Assembly: GCA_004322135.1 (NCBI GenBank)
Contig: SCSG01000035.1
Location: 1 to 52,611 of the forward strand
Length of the DNA: 52,611 nt
Source: Burkholderiaceae bacterium
GTDB taxonomy: Bacteria > Pseudomonadota > Gammaproteobacteria > Burkholderiales > Burkholderiaceae_B
Direction of reading: 5' to 3'
Shown here: positions 8,278 to 16,183 of the stretch, piece by piece
Layout of the letters: every line of letters starts with the position of its first letter
How positions within the stretch are numbered: the first letter of the stretch is position 1
The notes under the pieces: model-generated
Told to the model about the DNA's origin: nothing
The model's input: the letters and a program-made list of their open reading frames with translations, nothing else
Databases searched by the model: none
Made by a program: the position numbers and the translations under genes

Positions 8278-9099
8278 ATGAATGCTTGGAGTCTGCGTGG
8301 TCGCGCAAGTGGTGTCGCTTGCGAAAACGATTTGTCATTTGGGCGCGGGTTCGAGAATGTGATCCGTTCATTGGGTGAGCCTGGCTTTGGCGAGTATCTT
8401 CTGGCCGAGATAAACAGCGTTGTATCTGTAGACTTCTTTTCGGTTTACCAATTAAGCAAGCGCTCCTTGCCCAGCATGTTTTTATCGTCGAGCCGAGATG
8501 GAGCCGATGTTAGCGTGGATTGCTTCAGAAGTTACCAGTCCAAGTTGTACGCGCAGGATCACACCTTTGATTCGGCCAGAAAGCTTTTGGCGTGTGGTGG
8601 GCCTGCCATGACCTACACGCACCAAAGCCAGTTCGCACCGGCACATCGCGACGCCATTTACCGGCGGCACGGCATACTGGACCGTTTGTCCATTGTGAGT
8701 GAAAACAATGATGAAGGTGTGTTTGCCGCGAACCTGTATCGCTTTGAGAAGCACCATACGTTCAATGCCAACGATGTAGATAGGGTTGGCGATTTTGCTG
8801 GCCCTATGGTGGCATGCATCGAGAAGCACATTGCTATTAGCCGCCATCCTCTGCATTTCACGGCGTCGGGGGATGTCGCCTTAAGTGAGCGGCTTGGGCA
8901 AAGTTACCCGCGCCTTACCAAGCGGGAACTTATGGTTTGCCAGCGGCTGTTGCTTGGCAGGACCTATGATGGCATTGCCGCCGATCTGGGCTTGTCGCTG
9001 GCCACAGTAAAGACTTATCGGGCACGGGCATTCGACAAGCTTGGGATAAATTTCAAAAGCCAGTTGTTCGCGATTGCGTCAGGGCTGTTGCAGCCTTAA
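8278..9099 (+). CDS. LuxR-family transcriptional regulator
   Basis: This 273-residue protein ends with a clear LuxR/FixJ helix-turn-helix domain (about residues 211-268: LTKRELMVCQRLLLGRTYDG, then IAADLGLSLATVKTYRARAF). The N-terminal 200 residues are not recognisable to me; they show neither a receiver domain with a phospho-acceptor aspartate pattern nor the usual autoinducer-binding signature, so it may sense a small ligand directly. The ATG at 8278 is preceded by GCAGGGGG. It is divergent from the binding protein-ligase operon across 165 bp containing a palindrome, so it probably controls that operon. Its 3' end overlaps the next gene, on the other strand, by 4 bases. Confidence 0.85.
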   Translation: MNAWSLRGRASGVACENDLSFGRGFENVIRSLGEPGFGEYLLAEINSVVSVDFFSVYQLSKRSLPSMFLSSSRDGADVSVDCFRSYQSKLYAQDHTFDSARKLLACGGPAMTYTHQSQFAPAHRDAIYRRHGILDRLSIVSENNDEGVFAANLYRFEKHHTFNANDVDRVGDFAGPMVACIEKHIAISRHPLHFTASGDVALSERLGQSYPRLTKRELMVCQRLLLGRTYDGIAADLGLSLATVKTYRARAFDKLGINFKSQLFAIASGLLQP

Positions 9100-9503
9100 A
9101 AACTGTACGTTGCGGGCTTATCGCGGCTGGATAGTACAGACAGGTCCAGCGGTCGGACGGCACCCATCCAGATGGCGTAGTCGCGATGGTCGATAAGATC
9201 GTTGCCCGTTACCGGATGGACGAAAACCACAAGCCCGGCGCGATGCGTGGCCAGCCAGACGACGATCTTTTCGAAAAGCCCAGCGCGGAACGCCAACTGG
9301 CAACTCCAGTCGGGGTGCGGGCCCACAGGTTTTTCGTGCATGCGGCCCATTTTCAGGGGAAAGTGGCTTGCGGCGGCTTCACACAAGGTGCGAGCTTGTA
9401 CCAGGGTTGTGGCGTTGTAGTAGATGTGCGCGTGGTAGCCCAAGACCTGACGCTCGCCCTGCGTGTTGGTGGCTGAAATTTCGGTGGATTGGTCGACTAA
9501 CAT
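9096..9503 (-). CDS. DOPA 4,5-dioxygenase family protein
   Basis: This small 135-residue protein contains the His motifs of the DOPA-dioxygenase-like ring-cleavage family: GYHAHIYYN near residues 22-30, GPHPDWSCQLAF in the middle, and FVHPVTGNDLIDH. The fungal and plant founders cleave DOPA; most bacterial members are uncharacterised, so ring cleavage of a catechol is the family expectation and not proven. The gene converges on the LuxR-type regulator with a 4-base overlap. Its position beside a CoA ligase and a binding protein fits an aromatic-compound neighbourhood but could be coincidental. Confidence 0.8.
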   Translation of the reverse strand: MLVDQSTEISATNTQGERQVLGYHAHIYYNATTLVQARTLCEAAASHFPLKMGRMHEKPVGPHPDWSCQLAFRAGLFEKIVVWLATHRAGLVVFVHPVTGNDLIDHRDYAIWMGAVRPLDLSVLSSRDKPATYSF

Positions 9504-9783
9504 GGCTTTCTGGTATGCATCGGCAGCTTGCAGATGCAGGCTGGCTCTAAGTTCTGTTTAACACGCAGCCGTGCATTTCTCAAGGCAGGTCCGGTAGCCA
9601 AGCTTTTGCGGCGTGTGAGCAGCGGGCCTGGGTTAGGTCTTCTGGGGTACGGCAGTGAGCGGTTTTACGTCACTTGGGTTGAGTGGGCCCGTAAGATGCC
9701 GGTCTGATCGGCGGCATGAATTGCGTGTGGCCTGGCTTTGGCAAAGGTATCATAATGCCTGCATTGTCTTGTGGTGAAACGTG

Positions 9784-10620
9784 ATGAGTTCGTCGATACT
9801 GGGTGCAGAGGACCTTTGGGAGGATGTCATTGCTGTGCGCAGCGGTGCGCCGCTGGTGCACAGCATCACAAATTTTGTGGTGACCAACTACAACGCCAAC
9901 GTACTGCTGGCACTCGGGGCGGCACCTGTCATGGCGCATGCGCACGAAGAGGTCGAGGAAATGGCGCAGATGGCTCAGGCCGTTGTGCTGAATATAGGCA
10001 CGCTGGACCCGTATTGGGTTGCATCCATGAGGTTGGCCCTGCGGGTGGCTTGCGCGCGCCCTGTGCCTGTTGTGTTGGATCCGGTTGGCGCTGGCGCTAC
10101 AACGTACCGCAACGCAGTATTGCGCGAGCTGCTGAACGTTGGCACTCCAACGGTCATCCGCGGGAACGCCTCCGAAATCATGAGCTTGACGGGGGTGGCC
10201 GCAGGGACAAAGGGTGTCGAAAGTGTGGCGTCGTCCAGTCAGGCCGTTGACGCGGCGCGCACTTTGGCGCAGACCCTTGGGTGTGTGGTTTGCGTTTCGG
10301 GTGCGGACGACTATGTCATTGGTCCGGACGGGCGCCAGATTGTGCTGTCCAATGGGCACCAATGGATGACCCGGGTCACGGGCATGGGATGCTCTGCGTC
10401 GGCGGTAGTCGGCGCGTTCGCTGCGGTGCAACCCGATCCGTGGCGGGCCACGGCGTCGGCCATGGCGTACTTCGGTGTTGTCGGAGAGTGGGCCGCACAG
10501 TTGGCGCTGCAGGCTGGTGCGGGCGTTGGTACCCTTCAGACCCGCATGCTGGATGGTTTGCAGCTGATGGCCTGCGACGAATTTACGACGCGTTTGCGGA
10601 TCGATGTTTCGGATGCCTGA
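9784..10620 (+). CDS. thiM: Hydroxyethylthiazole kinase
   Basis: ThiM phosphorylates 4-methyl-5-(2-hydroxyethyl)thiazole, letting the cell salvage the thiazole half of thiamine. The 278-residue protein shows the family landmarks [20 protein letters not shown] at the N-terminus, [13 protein letters not shown], the [10 protein letters not shown] motif, and the anion-hole/catalytic region [14 protein letters not shown] near residues 197-210. ATG 9784 is chosen over the adjacent GTG 9781. No thiD or thiE lies next to it. The 280-base region upstream (9504-9783) holds no gene, and I could not find the conserved CTGAGA and GAACCTGA elements of a TPP riboswitch in it. Confidence 0.95.
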   Translation: MSSSILGAEDLWEDVIAVRSGAPLVHSITNFVVTNYNANVLLALGAAPVMAHAHEEVEEMAQMAQAVVLNIGTLDPYWVASMRLALRVACARPVPVVLDPVGAGATTYRNAVLRELLNVGTPTVIRGNASEIMSLTGVAAGTKGVESVASSSQAVDAARTLAQTLGCVVCVSGADDYVIGPDGRQIVLSNGHQWMTRVTGMGCSASAVVGAFAAVQPDPWRATASAMAYFGVVGEWAAQLALQAGAGVGTLQTRMLDGLQLMACDEFTTRLRIDVSDA

Positions 10621-10689
10621 ACGCGGCAATGTCCACGACTGGCTACACCGACATAGCTGCAGCCGGCTGGCGCGATATTGGGATCGGCA

Positions 10690-11229
10690 ATGACTACAAC
10701 GCAAACAGCGCAGCACCGTCTTTTTTACGCCCTGTGGCCCGATACGGCCGTCGCCGAAAAATTGCAGGCCTGGCAGGGCCCGATTTCAGGCAGGAAAACA
10801 CATTTGGCGGATTTTCATCTGACTCTGGCGTTTCTGGGGGAGCAGCAGGCAACGATGCTGCCCGACCTGGAGGCTGTGTTGCCGCTTTTGCCGCGCCAGA
10901 GGCTGGATTGCGTGCTCGATACGTACGGCCACTTTGAGTGTCTGAATCTGGTTTGGGCCGGCATGAATGCACCGCCGCCGGGGCTCTTCGATTTGCAGCA
11001 TGCGCTGCGGCTGTTGCTGCTGGAAAGGGGCGTCTTGTTACCGCCCGAAAGGGCCTTTCGCCCTCATATCACGCTGGCTCGCAAGGCACGGCTTGATGTC
11101 GGGCTGACCGTCTCTCCGGTACCGTGGCACGCCCGGTCCGTCGTTCTGGCCCGATCGGGTGGTGGCGAAGCCGGCGGCCCGCGCTATCAGGTTCTGGCAT
11201 CCACCGACATCTGTGGTTCAAAGGGGTAA
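10690..11229 (+). CDS. thpR: RNA 2',3'-cyclic phosphodiesterase (2H family)
   Basis: This 179-residue 2H phosphoesterase carries the two catalytic HxTx motifs, H43-L-T-L (FHLTLAFLG) and H126-I-T-L (RPHITLARKA), at the normal spacing. The family hydrolyses 2',3'-cyclic phosphates on RNA and was first noted as a 2'-5' RNA ligase (LigT). ATG 10690 is preferred over the upstream TTG of the same frame, with GGGA ahead of it. It sits 69 bases after thiM and 7 before sixA on the same strand, so the three may be transcribed together. Confidence 0.92.
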   Translation: MTTTQTAQHRLFYALWPDTAVAEKLQAWQGPISGRKTHLADFHLTLAFLGEQQATMLPDLEAVLPLLPRQRLDCVLDTYGHFECLNLVWAGMNAPPPGLFDLQHALRLLLLERGVLLPPERAFRPHITLARKARLDVGLTVSPVPWHARSVVLARSGGGEAGGPRYQVLASTDICGSKG

Positions 11230-11236
11230 TGTTTTC

Positions 11237-11755
11237 ATGACTGCGTTGTTTCGACGTCTCTTGTTATTGCGCCACGGCCAGGCGGGTCATCCGCAAGACG
11301 TCCGTGATTATGACAGGCCGCTCTCGCCTGAAGGGGAGAATGAGGCCGACGAGGTGGGGACTTACTTGTCGCAAGAGAATCTGTTGCCAGCGTTGGCGCT
11401 GGTCTCGGGTTCACAGCGCACGCGCGCCACCTGGAGCAGGGTACAGAGGGCATTGCCCGAGGTGGTGTCGGCGATCTTCGACGATAGAATCTATGAAGCG
11501 AGGTCGAGTACTTTGCGTGACGTGCTGCGTGGTGTGTTGTCCGAGCCGCCCACGCTATTGTTGGTGGGACATAACCCGGGGCTTCATCGGCTGGCACTGG
11601 AGCTGATTGGGCGTGGCGGGCAAACGGCGTACGGGCGTTTGACCCAGGAGCTTCCGCCGGCCGGCCTGGTGGTAATTGATTTCGAAGTTGCTGGGTGGGG
11701 CGGTATTTCGGACCAGGGCGGGGCGCTCGAGCGGTTCGTTACACCGAAAAAATGA
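11237..11755 (+). CDS. sixA: Phosphohistidine phosphatase (SixA type)
   Basis: This 172-residue histidine phosphatase begins with the signature LLLLRHGQA, giving the phospho-acceptor H13, and carries the second catalytic histidine in LLVGHNPG. SixA of E. coli removes phosphate from histidine-containing phosphotransfer proteins such as the nitrogen-PTS protein. The frame stays open far upstream, but ATG 11237 lies 7 bases after the thpR stop with AAGGGG ahead of it and gives the normal N-terminus. The gene ends 3 bases before the stop of infA on the other strand. Confidence 0.9.
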   Translation: MTALFRRLLLLRHGQAGHPQDVRDYDRPLSPEGENEADEVGTYLSQENLLPALALVSGSQRTRATWSRVQRALPEVVSAIFDDRIYEARSSTLRDVLRGVLSEPPTLLLVGHNPGLHRLALELIGRGGQTAYGRLTQELPPAGLVVIDFEVAGWGGISDQGGALERFVTPKK

Positions 11756-11758
11756 TGA

Positions 11759-12016
11759 TTAGCTGCGACGGTGGGCTGGGTTCATGGGCGGCCTGCCAGC
11801 GATGTGCCGGAACGTGATGCGACCTTTGCTCAGGTCATAGGGCGACATTTCGAGCGTAACTTTGTCACCAGCCAGAATGCGGATGTGGTGCTTGCGCATT
11901 TTTCCGCCGGTGTAGGCGGTGATGGGGTGGCCGTTGTCCAGCAAGACCCGGAAGCGGGAATCAGGCAGTACTTCGGTGACGGAACCCTGCATTTCGAGTA
12001 GTTCTTCTTTGGCCAT
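11759..12016 (-). CDS. infA: Translation initiation factor IF-1
   Basis: This 85-residue protein is an S1/OB-fold IF-1 ([20 protein letters not shown] at the start, then [20 protein letters not shown]). IF-1 occupies the A site of the 30S subunit during initiation. The longer C-terminus ([12 protein letters not shown]) and stand-alone location are typical of the second infA copy of betaproteobacteria, distinct from the 72-residue copy in the ribosomal protein operon; that a second copy exists here is inferred. ATG 12016 has a strong AAGGAGT site. The much longer open frame upstream is non-coding. Confidence 0.93.
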   Translation of the reverse strand: MAKEELLEMQGSVTEVLPDSRFRVLLDNGHPITAYTGGKMRKHHIRILAGDKVTLEMSPYDLSKGRITFRHIAGRPPMNPAHRRS

Positions 12017-12549
12017 AGTTGGGACTCCTTGAGTGTATGAATAGGGTAAAAAATCTTGCCTTGTGCGTGCGTCGATGCCGCAAAAAAGAAAGGCGGCTAC
12101 GCGCGGCGCACCACGTTGGTGGCTAGAGGTCCACACGTTTGTGGCAGCCAACTGGTGTGTGTGGTTGATGTCGCGCGTGGTGAAGCGCGAATGACGATCC
12201 CGCTGGCAAGGCCACCATGCTTTGCTGACTGATGGGGAGGAATGTCGCGCTTGCGGTGCTGCAGCCTGCTGTGCGGAATGCCCGGCAGCGCATGGGGTAG
12301 ACCAGGGGTGCGGTTGCCCGCCACAAAAGCCTGAAGCCGAATACGTAAATGGCGACCCTTGCTGGTTTGGTGTCAGCAAGAGCCGGCAAAGGGCTGCTTA
12401 AAATAAAAAATACTCATGCTGACTAGGGTACGCTGTCGGTGGAGTGTTGTCAATAGGCAACGTATTGGCACCGCATAACGTGGCTTCAGGCCCCTGGCAT
12501 TCCGGAGGATTTGCCGATTGATTTGCCGCGCACGGTGTGCTATCAGCAC
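12017..12549. other. Long gene-free gap between infA and the ferritin-like gene
   Basis: This stretch lies between divergent infA and the ferritin-like gene and has no convincing intact gene; several short frames exist but show no family signature. It must hold the infA promoter. One minus-strand frame (12389-12123, 88 residues) has a faint likeness to the membrane insertion factor Yid[20 protein letters not shown] resembles its Cys-rich core and [10 protein letters not shown] its tail. Key residues are missing, so I treat it as a possible decayed copy only. I see no 6S, tmRNA or SRP RNA signature. Confidence 0.5.
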
Positions 12550-12578
12550 TGTTACAGCGTTTCAGCTTGGAATATAAT
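12550..12578 (+). promoter_or_regulatory. Candidate promoter of the ferritin-like gene
   Basis: A perfect -10 hexamer TATAAT lies at 12573-12578. The -35 at 17-bp spacing (TGTTAC, 12550-12555) is weak. Transcription would start near 12585, leaving a leader of about 50 bases that contains the AAGGTG ribosome binding site. Confidence 0.45.
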
Positions 12579-12637
12579 AACGGGGCGGAAAGCAGTATAA
12601 GAAAGAAAGGGGACACTAAAGCAAGTAAGGTGCAGAC

Positions 12638-13477
12638 ATGGCAGAAAACAGTACTAAGCACGACTCCGCCTCAACGCTACCGGGCTGGGGGCTTGATGGG
12701 ATTCCATATCAGTCGGTCGATATGGCTAAGGTCGTGGGGCGCGACGATTTGCTCTATGTCGTTGCTGGCGCATCATTCGTCGAAATAGCTTCGGACCTTT
12801 ATACCAGCAATCTCATTCAATACTTTGAGGATGACCCCGAGGTAGTCGCGTGGCTCGATAAGCACTGGCAACATGAAGAAATACGTCATGGTAATGCGCT
12901 GAAGGGCTATGTGCAGCACGTGTGGCCCGATTTTGACTGGGATGCTGCGTACGCGGCTTTCTTCGCCGAGTATTCCAAGCTGTGCACTGTAGAAGAATTC
13001 GAGAACACGCGCGGTCTGGAAATGGTTGCGCGGTGTGTTGTGGAAACGGGTACGGCGACGTTTTACAAGGCTTTGTCGGCGCAGGCCGATGAGCCGATCC
13101 TTGCGGGTATTGCCGCGCGCATCAGTGCCGAGGAAGTGGGCCACTATAAGTATTTTTACCGCTATTTCCTCAAGTACCGCACCATCGAGGCTCTTGGGCG
13201 TTTTCGTGTTCTGGGGGCGGTCAAGCGGCGTGTACTCGAGGCCCGTCAGTCCGATGCCGAGTCCGCGCTGTGGCACGCTTATGCAACGCGTCATGGCAAG
13301 CAGGCCGATAAGGCTGACTTCAAGGTGGTGTGCAAGCGGTTGGGCAAGCAGCTCAGGCTGCATTATCCGTTCCCGATGGCCGTTAAGATGGTGCTTAAGC
13401 CGCTGGAATTGCCGGCCAGTATGTTGCGCCTCGTTCAGCGCCCGCTGGCAGTGGCTTCCACCTGGCTGATGCGGTAG
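12638..13477 (+). CDS. Ferritin-like di-iron protein of unknown function
   Basis: This 279-residue protein has a four-helix ferritin-like core with a full set of likely di-iron ligands: E49 (SFVEIASD), E81-xx-H84 (HEEIRHG), E128 or E136, and E166-xx-H169 (AEEVGHYKYF). Two ExxH motifs are the pattern of di-iron carboxylate oxidases such as acyl-ACP desaturases and related hydroxylases; the HWQHEEIRHG stretch resembles the desaturase motif. About 90 residues beyond the core are basic with a hydrophobic C-terminus that may associate with the membrane. Function is not known to me. It has its own TATAAT promoter and converges on the next gene. Confidence 0.8.
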   Translation: MAENSTKHDSASTLPGWGLDGIPYQSVDMAKVVGRDDLLYVVAGASFVEIASDLYTSNLIQYFEDDPEVVAWLDKHWQHEEIRHGNALKGYVQHVWPDFDWDAAYAAFFAEYSKLCTVEEFENTRGLEMVARCVVETGTATFYKALSAQADEPILAGIAARISAEEVGHYKYFYRYFLKYRTIEALGRFRVLGAVKRRVLEARQSDAESALWHAYATRHGKQADKADFKVVCKRLGKQLRLHYPFPMAVKMVLKPLELPASMLRLVQRPLAVASTWLMR

Positions 13478-13485
13478 CGCCAACG

Positions 13486-14103
13486 CTATATCAGGCGCAG
13501 TTCGGTCAGAATTTTCTGCACGTTTTCCAGGCGTTGCACCGGGTCACGATCGAGCAGCATCTCCTGTTGTTTCAATGGCGGGAGCATCAGTAGCTCGCAC
13601 CACCGGTTGGCAACCCAACCGCATTCGTCCAGACGAAATGGGGAACACATGGGCATGGCTTCGGTGGGTGTCCCGTCTTTTTGCATGTCGGCAATCAATT
13701 TGCCCAGGCGGTTGGCGCTGGCCCGCAACGCGCCAGGGATGGGGGCGATGGGGTCGGGTTCGATCAATTCCACTTGTCCGTTCCACAAGCCGTAGCGGGC
13801 TTGTTTGCTGGCTTGAAGGCGAAAGCTGGTCGTGCCGGTGCATCGCAGGTTGATCAGGCCCGCCATGGGCGAGTCCCACTTGTCGATGCGAGCGAGTGTG
13901 CCAGCATTGGCCAGGACTTCCTTGCCTGTTGGCGTGCGAACTTCACTGCCTTCCAGTAACGGCACGACGCCGAATTGCTCGCCGGCTTCTATGCTGTTTT
14001 TGATCATGTCGAGGTAACGAACCTCGAAAATGCGCAGATGCAGTATGCCATCCGGGTACAGGGCCCGGGACAGTGGAAACAGGGGGATGTTGCTCGTGGT
14101 CAT
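13486..14103 (-). CDS. Lon-type substrate-binding (LON N-terminal) domain protein
   Basis: This 205-residue protein is a stand-alone Lon N-terminal domain. It opens with NIPLFPLSRALYPDGILHLR, then IFEVRYLDMIKN, the hallmark of this family, and contains the CTGTTSFRL strand region. It has no AAA+ or protease part. In full Lon enzymes this domain binds substrates; single-domain versions (sometimes described as peptidase S16-like) are common in proteobacteria and have no settled role. It lies about 3 kb from a complete lon gene, on the same strand. It converges on the ferritin-like gene with an 8-base gap and is divergent from the CoA ligase at 14311. Confidence 0.87.
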   Translation of the reverse strand: MTTSNIPLFPLSRALYPDGILHLRIFEVRYLDMIKNSIEAGEQFGVVPLLEGSEVRTPTGKEVLANAGTLARIDKWDSPMAGLINLRCTGTTSFRLQASKQARYGLWNGQVELIEPDPIAPIPGALRASANRLGKLIADMQKDGTPTEAMPMCSPFRLDECGWVANRWCELLMLPPLKQQEMLLDRDPVQRLENVQKILTELRLI

Positions 14104-14175
14104 GTTGTCGTGTCTCGCTTTTGCGTAAAACGCGCGACGTCGTGAGGCGCAAATCCGGCGGTGGTTTTATAAAGG

Positions 14176-14231
14176 TGCATATAAACTATACATTGCAATG
14201 AAGTATTTTGTTGCGTATAGTATTTGTCAAA
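14176..14231 (+). promoter_or_regulatory. Cluster of repeats upstream of the feruloyl-CoA synthase gene
   Basis: TGCA at 14176 and 14194 and TGCG at 14212 are spaced exactly 18 bp apart. The middle one lies in a perfect 10-bp palindrome CATTGCAATG (14191-14200). ACTATAC (14185-14191) and GTATAGT (14215-14221) form an inverted repeat around it. TTTGTCAAA (14223-14231) pairs with TTTGACAAA (14250-14258), which covers the -35 box. TGCA repeats are the known recognition element of BzdR-family regulators, and such a regulator is encoded two genes away. Confidence 0.5.
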
Positions 14232-14250
14232 ACACGCCTTTAACGGCAAT

Positions 14251-14278
14251 TTGACAAAATCCGGCAAAAAAATAATTA
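14251..14278 (+). promoter_or_regulatory. Candidate promoter of the feruloyl-CoA synthase gene
   Basis: TTGACA (14251-14256) and TAATTA (14273-14278) are separated by 16 bp. A start point near 14285 would give a short leader of about 25 bases containing the GGAGA ribosome binding site at 14301, which supports the GTG start at 14311. Confidence 0.6.
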
Positions 14279-14310
14279 GTTCCCGGCAAGAATACACGAT
14301 GGAGATAAAA

Positions 14311-16164
14311 GTGGATTTACCTCAAGCCAAGGTGGCACCGACGTTTGCGGTGCCCGGAGTAACGGTTACGCGGCGCCCGGACGGCACCATCCTGCTTGAA
14401 AACCCCATGCGCCTCGAGCCCTACGCGCGCTGCCTTGGCGAGTATCTTGAAACGTGGGCGCGCAAGGCGCCAGATCACGATTTCCTCATGGCGCGCAACC
14501 CGGCATCGGGCAAGTGGGAAGGTCTGACCTACGCCCAGGCGCTCGATCAGGTCTATCGCATTGGTACGTGGATGATCCGGCAGGGCGTGCGCCCCGGCCA
14601 TCCTTTTTGCGTATTGACAGACAACAGCATAGAACATGCTGTCATCATGCTCGCGTGCATGCACATTGGTGCGCTGTATGCGAGTATTTCGGTTGCGTAT
14701 TCACTTGCGTCCAGGGATCATGCGAAACTTAAGACCTTGATTCGGCGGCTTGAGCCCGATTTTATATATGTGGGTGGGGGCGCCGAACGCTTTGCGCCAG
14801 CGCTCAAGGCAATCGGCGGTCTGCATCATGCGAAGATAGTTGTCGCCGATAGTGATGCCGTGCCGCCGAATGGCTTGCATTTCAGCGACATGCTGGCGAA
14901 TATCGACAAGCAGGCTGTACAGAAGGCCTACGCCAAGGTTACGCCCGACACCTGGGCGAAAATCCTGTTCACATCAGGGTCGACCGGCCGCCCGAAGGGG
15001 GTTGTCAACACCCAGCGCATGCTGTGTTCCAACATGCAGGGCAAGCAGCAGCTTTGGCCGTTCTTGCAGGAAGAACCTCCCGTGTTGCTGGATTGGCTTC
15101 CATGGAGCCATACGTTCGGATGCAACCATAATTTCGACATTGTGCTCGCCAACGGAGGCACGCTTTATATCGATCGGGGTAAACCGTTGCCTGGGTTGTT
15201 CGACACAACTATTGCCAACCTGCGTGACGTCGCACCGACGCTCTACATGAATGTGCCGCGTGCGTTCGATATGTTGCTGCCTGCGCTGCGTAGCGATGCA
15301 CAGCTACGCCAGAAATTCTTTTCGCGTATCAGAATCATCTTTTACGCGGCGGCGGCGTTGCCACAGCAGTTGTGGGATGGCCTTATTGAAACTTCCCGAC
15401 AAGAGCTGGGGCATGCTGTTCCGATGGTGACTTCCTGGGGTTCTACCGAAACATCGCCGATGGCTGCCGACTGCTATTTTCAGGCGCCTAAGTCCGGTGT
15501 GATTGGGTTGCCGGTTCCGGGGGTGACTTTCAAACTTGTCCCGAATGGCGGCAAGCTAGAGGTGCGCGTCAAAGGGCCCAATATCATGCCCGAGTATTTC
15601 AAGCAGCCCGATGAAACCGTCAAGGCCTTTGACGAAGAGGGCTTTTACCTCATCGGTGATGCGGTACGTTTTGCCGATTCGGACAACCCCGTTGCGGGTC
15701 TGATGTTTGACGGCCGTGTTGCCGAAGATTTCAAGCTGACCACCGCGACGTGGGTCAGGGCAGGTATGCTGCGGGTGCGTGGCGTCGAGCATTTGGCGCC
15801 GTTGGCTCAGGACATTGTCGTAACGGGTCACGATCGTGATTCTGTCGGCTTCCTGATATTCCCGAATGTGGCGGCGTGCCGCAAGCTGGCTGGGCTGGGT
15901 TCCGAGGCTACAGTCAGCGAGATTGTTGCGCACCCCGCCGTGCGTGAGGGCGTGCTGAAGGGTCTGCGTGCCATGAAGGCGGAAAACACAGGCAGTTCCA
16001 TGCACGCTGATCGCGCCATCTTGTTGACCACTCCACCGTCCGTGGATGAAGGTGAAATTACCGACAAGGGTTATATCAACCAATCGGCAGTTTTGAACGT
16101 CCGTGCACAGCTGGTAGAAGACATGTACGAAACCAGCCCTGCCGCTACCGTCATTCTTCTGTGA
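14311..16164 (+). CDS. fcs: Feruloyl-CoA synthase-like acyl-CoA ligase
   Basis: This 617-residue adenylate-forming ligase has the phosphate loop ILFTSGSTGRPKGVVNTQ, the MVTSWGSTETSP motif, GFYLIGDAVRF, and a C-terminal end GEITDKGYINQSAV of the type seen in feruloyl-CoA synthases. Those enzymes activate ferulate and other hydroxycinnamates for side-chain shortening; an aromatic acid is the best guess, but exact specificity cannot be read here. No feruloyl-CoA hydratase-lyase or vanillin dehydrogenase gene is present in the window. GTG 14311 is preferred because GGAGA lies six bases before it; an ATG at 14299 is the alternative. A BzdR-type regulator follows 19 bases downstream. Confidence 0.85.
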   Translation: MDLPQAKVAPTFAVPGVTVTRRPDGTILLENPMRLEPYARCLGEYLETWARKAPDHDFLMARNPASGKWEGLTYAQALDQVYRIGTWMIRQGVRPGHPFCVLTDNSIEHAVIMLACMHIGALYASISVAYSLASRDHAKLKTLIRRLEPDFIYVGGGAERFAPALKAIGGLHHAKIVVADSDAVPPNGLHFSDMLANIDKQAVQKAYAKVTPDTWAKILFTSGSTGRPKGVVNTQRMLCSNMQGKQQLWPFLQEEPPVLLDWLPWSHTFGCNHNFDIVLANGGTLYIDRGKPLPGLFDTTIANLRDVAPTLYMNVPRAFDMLLPALRSDAQLRQKFFSRIRIIFYAAAALPQQLWDGLIETSRQELGHAVPMVTSWGSTETSPMAADCYFQAPKSGVIGLPVPGVTFKLVPNGGKLEVRVKGPNIMPEYFKQPDETVKAFDEEGFYLIGDAVRFADSDNPVAGLMFDGRVAEDFKLTTATWVRAGMLRVRGVEHLAPLAQDIVVTGHDRDSVGFLIFPNVAACRKLAGLGSEATVSEIVAHPAVREGVLKGLRAMKAENTGSSMHADRAILLTTPPSVDEGEITDKGYINQSAVLNVRAQLVEDMYETSPAATVILL

Positions 16165-16183
16165 AGGCTTGGGGGTACCGGCC

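Noticed and set aside
9504-9783. TPP riboswitch ahead of thiM
   Set aside because: The conserved CTGAGA and GAACCTGA core elements are not present; only a small unrelated stem (9696-9717) was found.
12398-12661. Minus-strand frame opposite the ferritin-like gene leader
   Set aside because: It covers the promoter and start of the ferritin-like gene, has no family likeness and no ribosome binding site that I can see.
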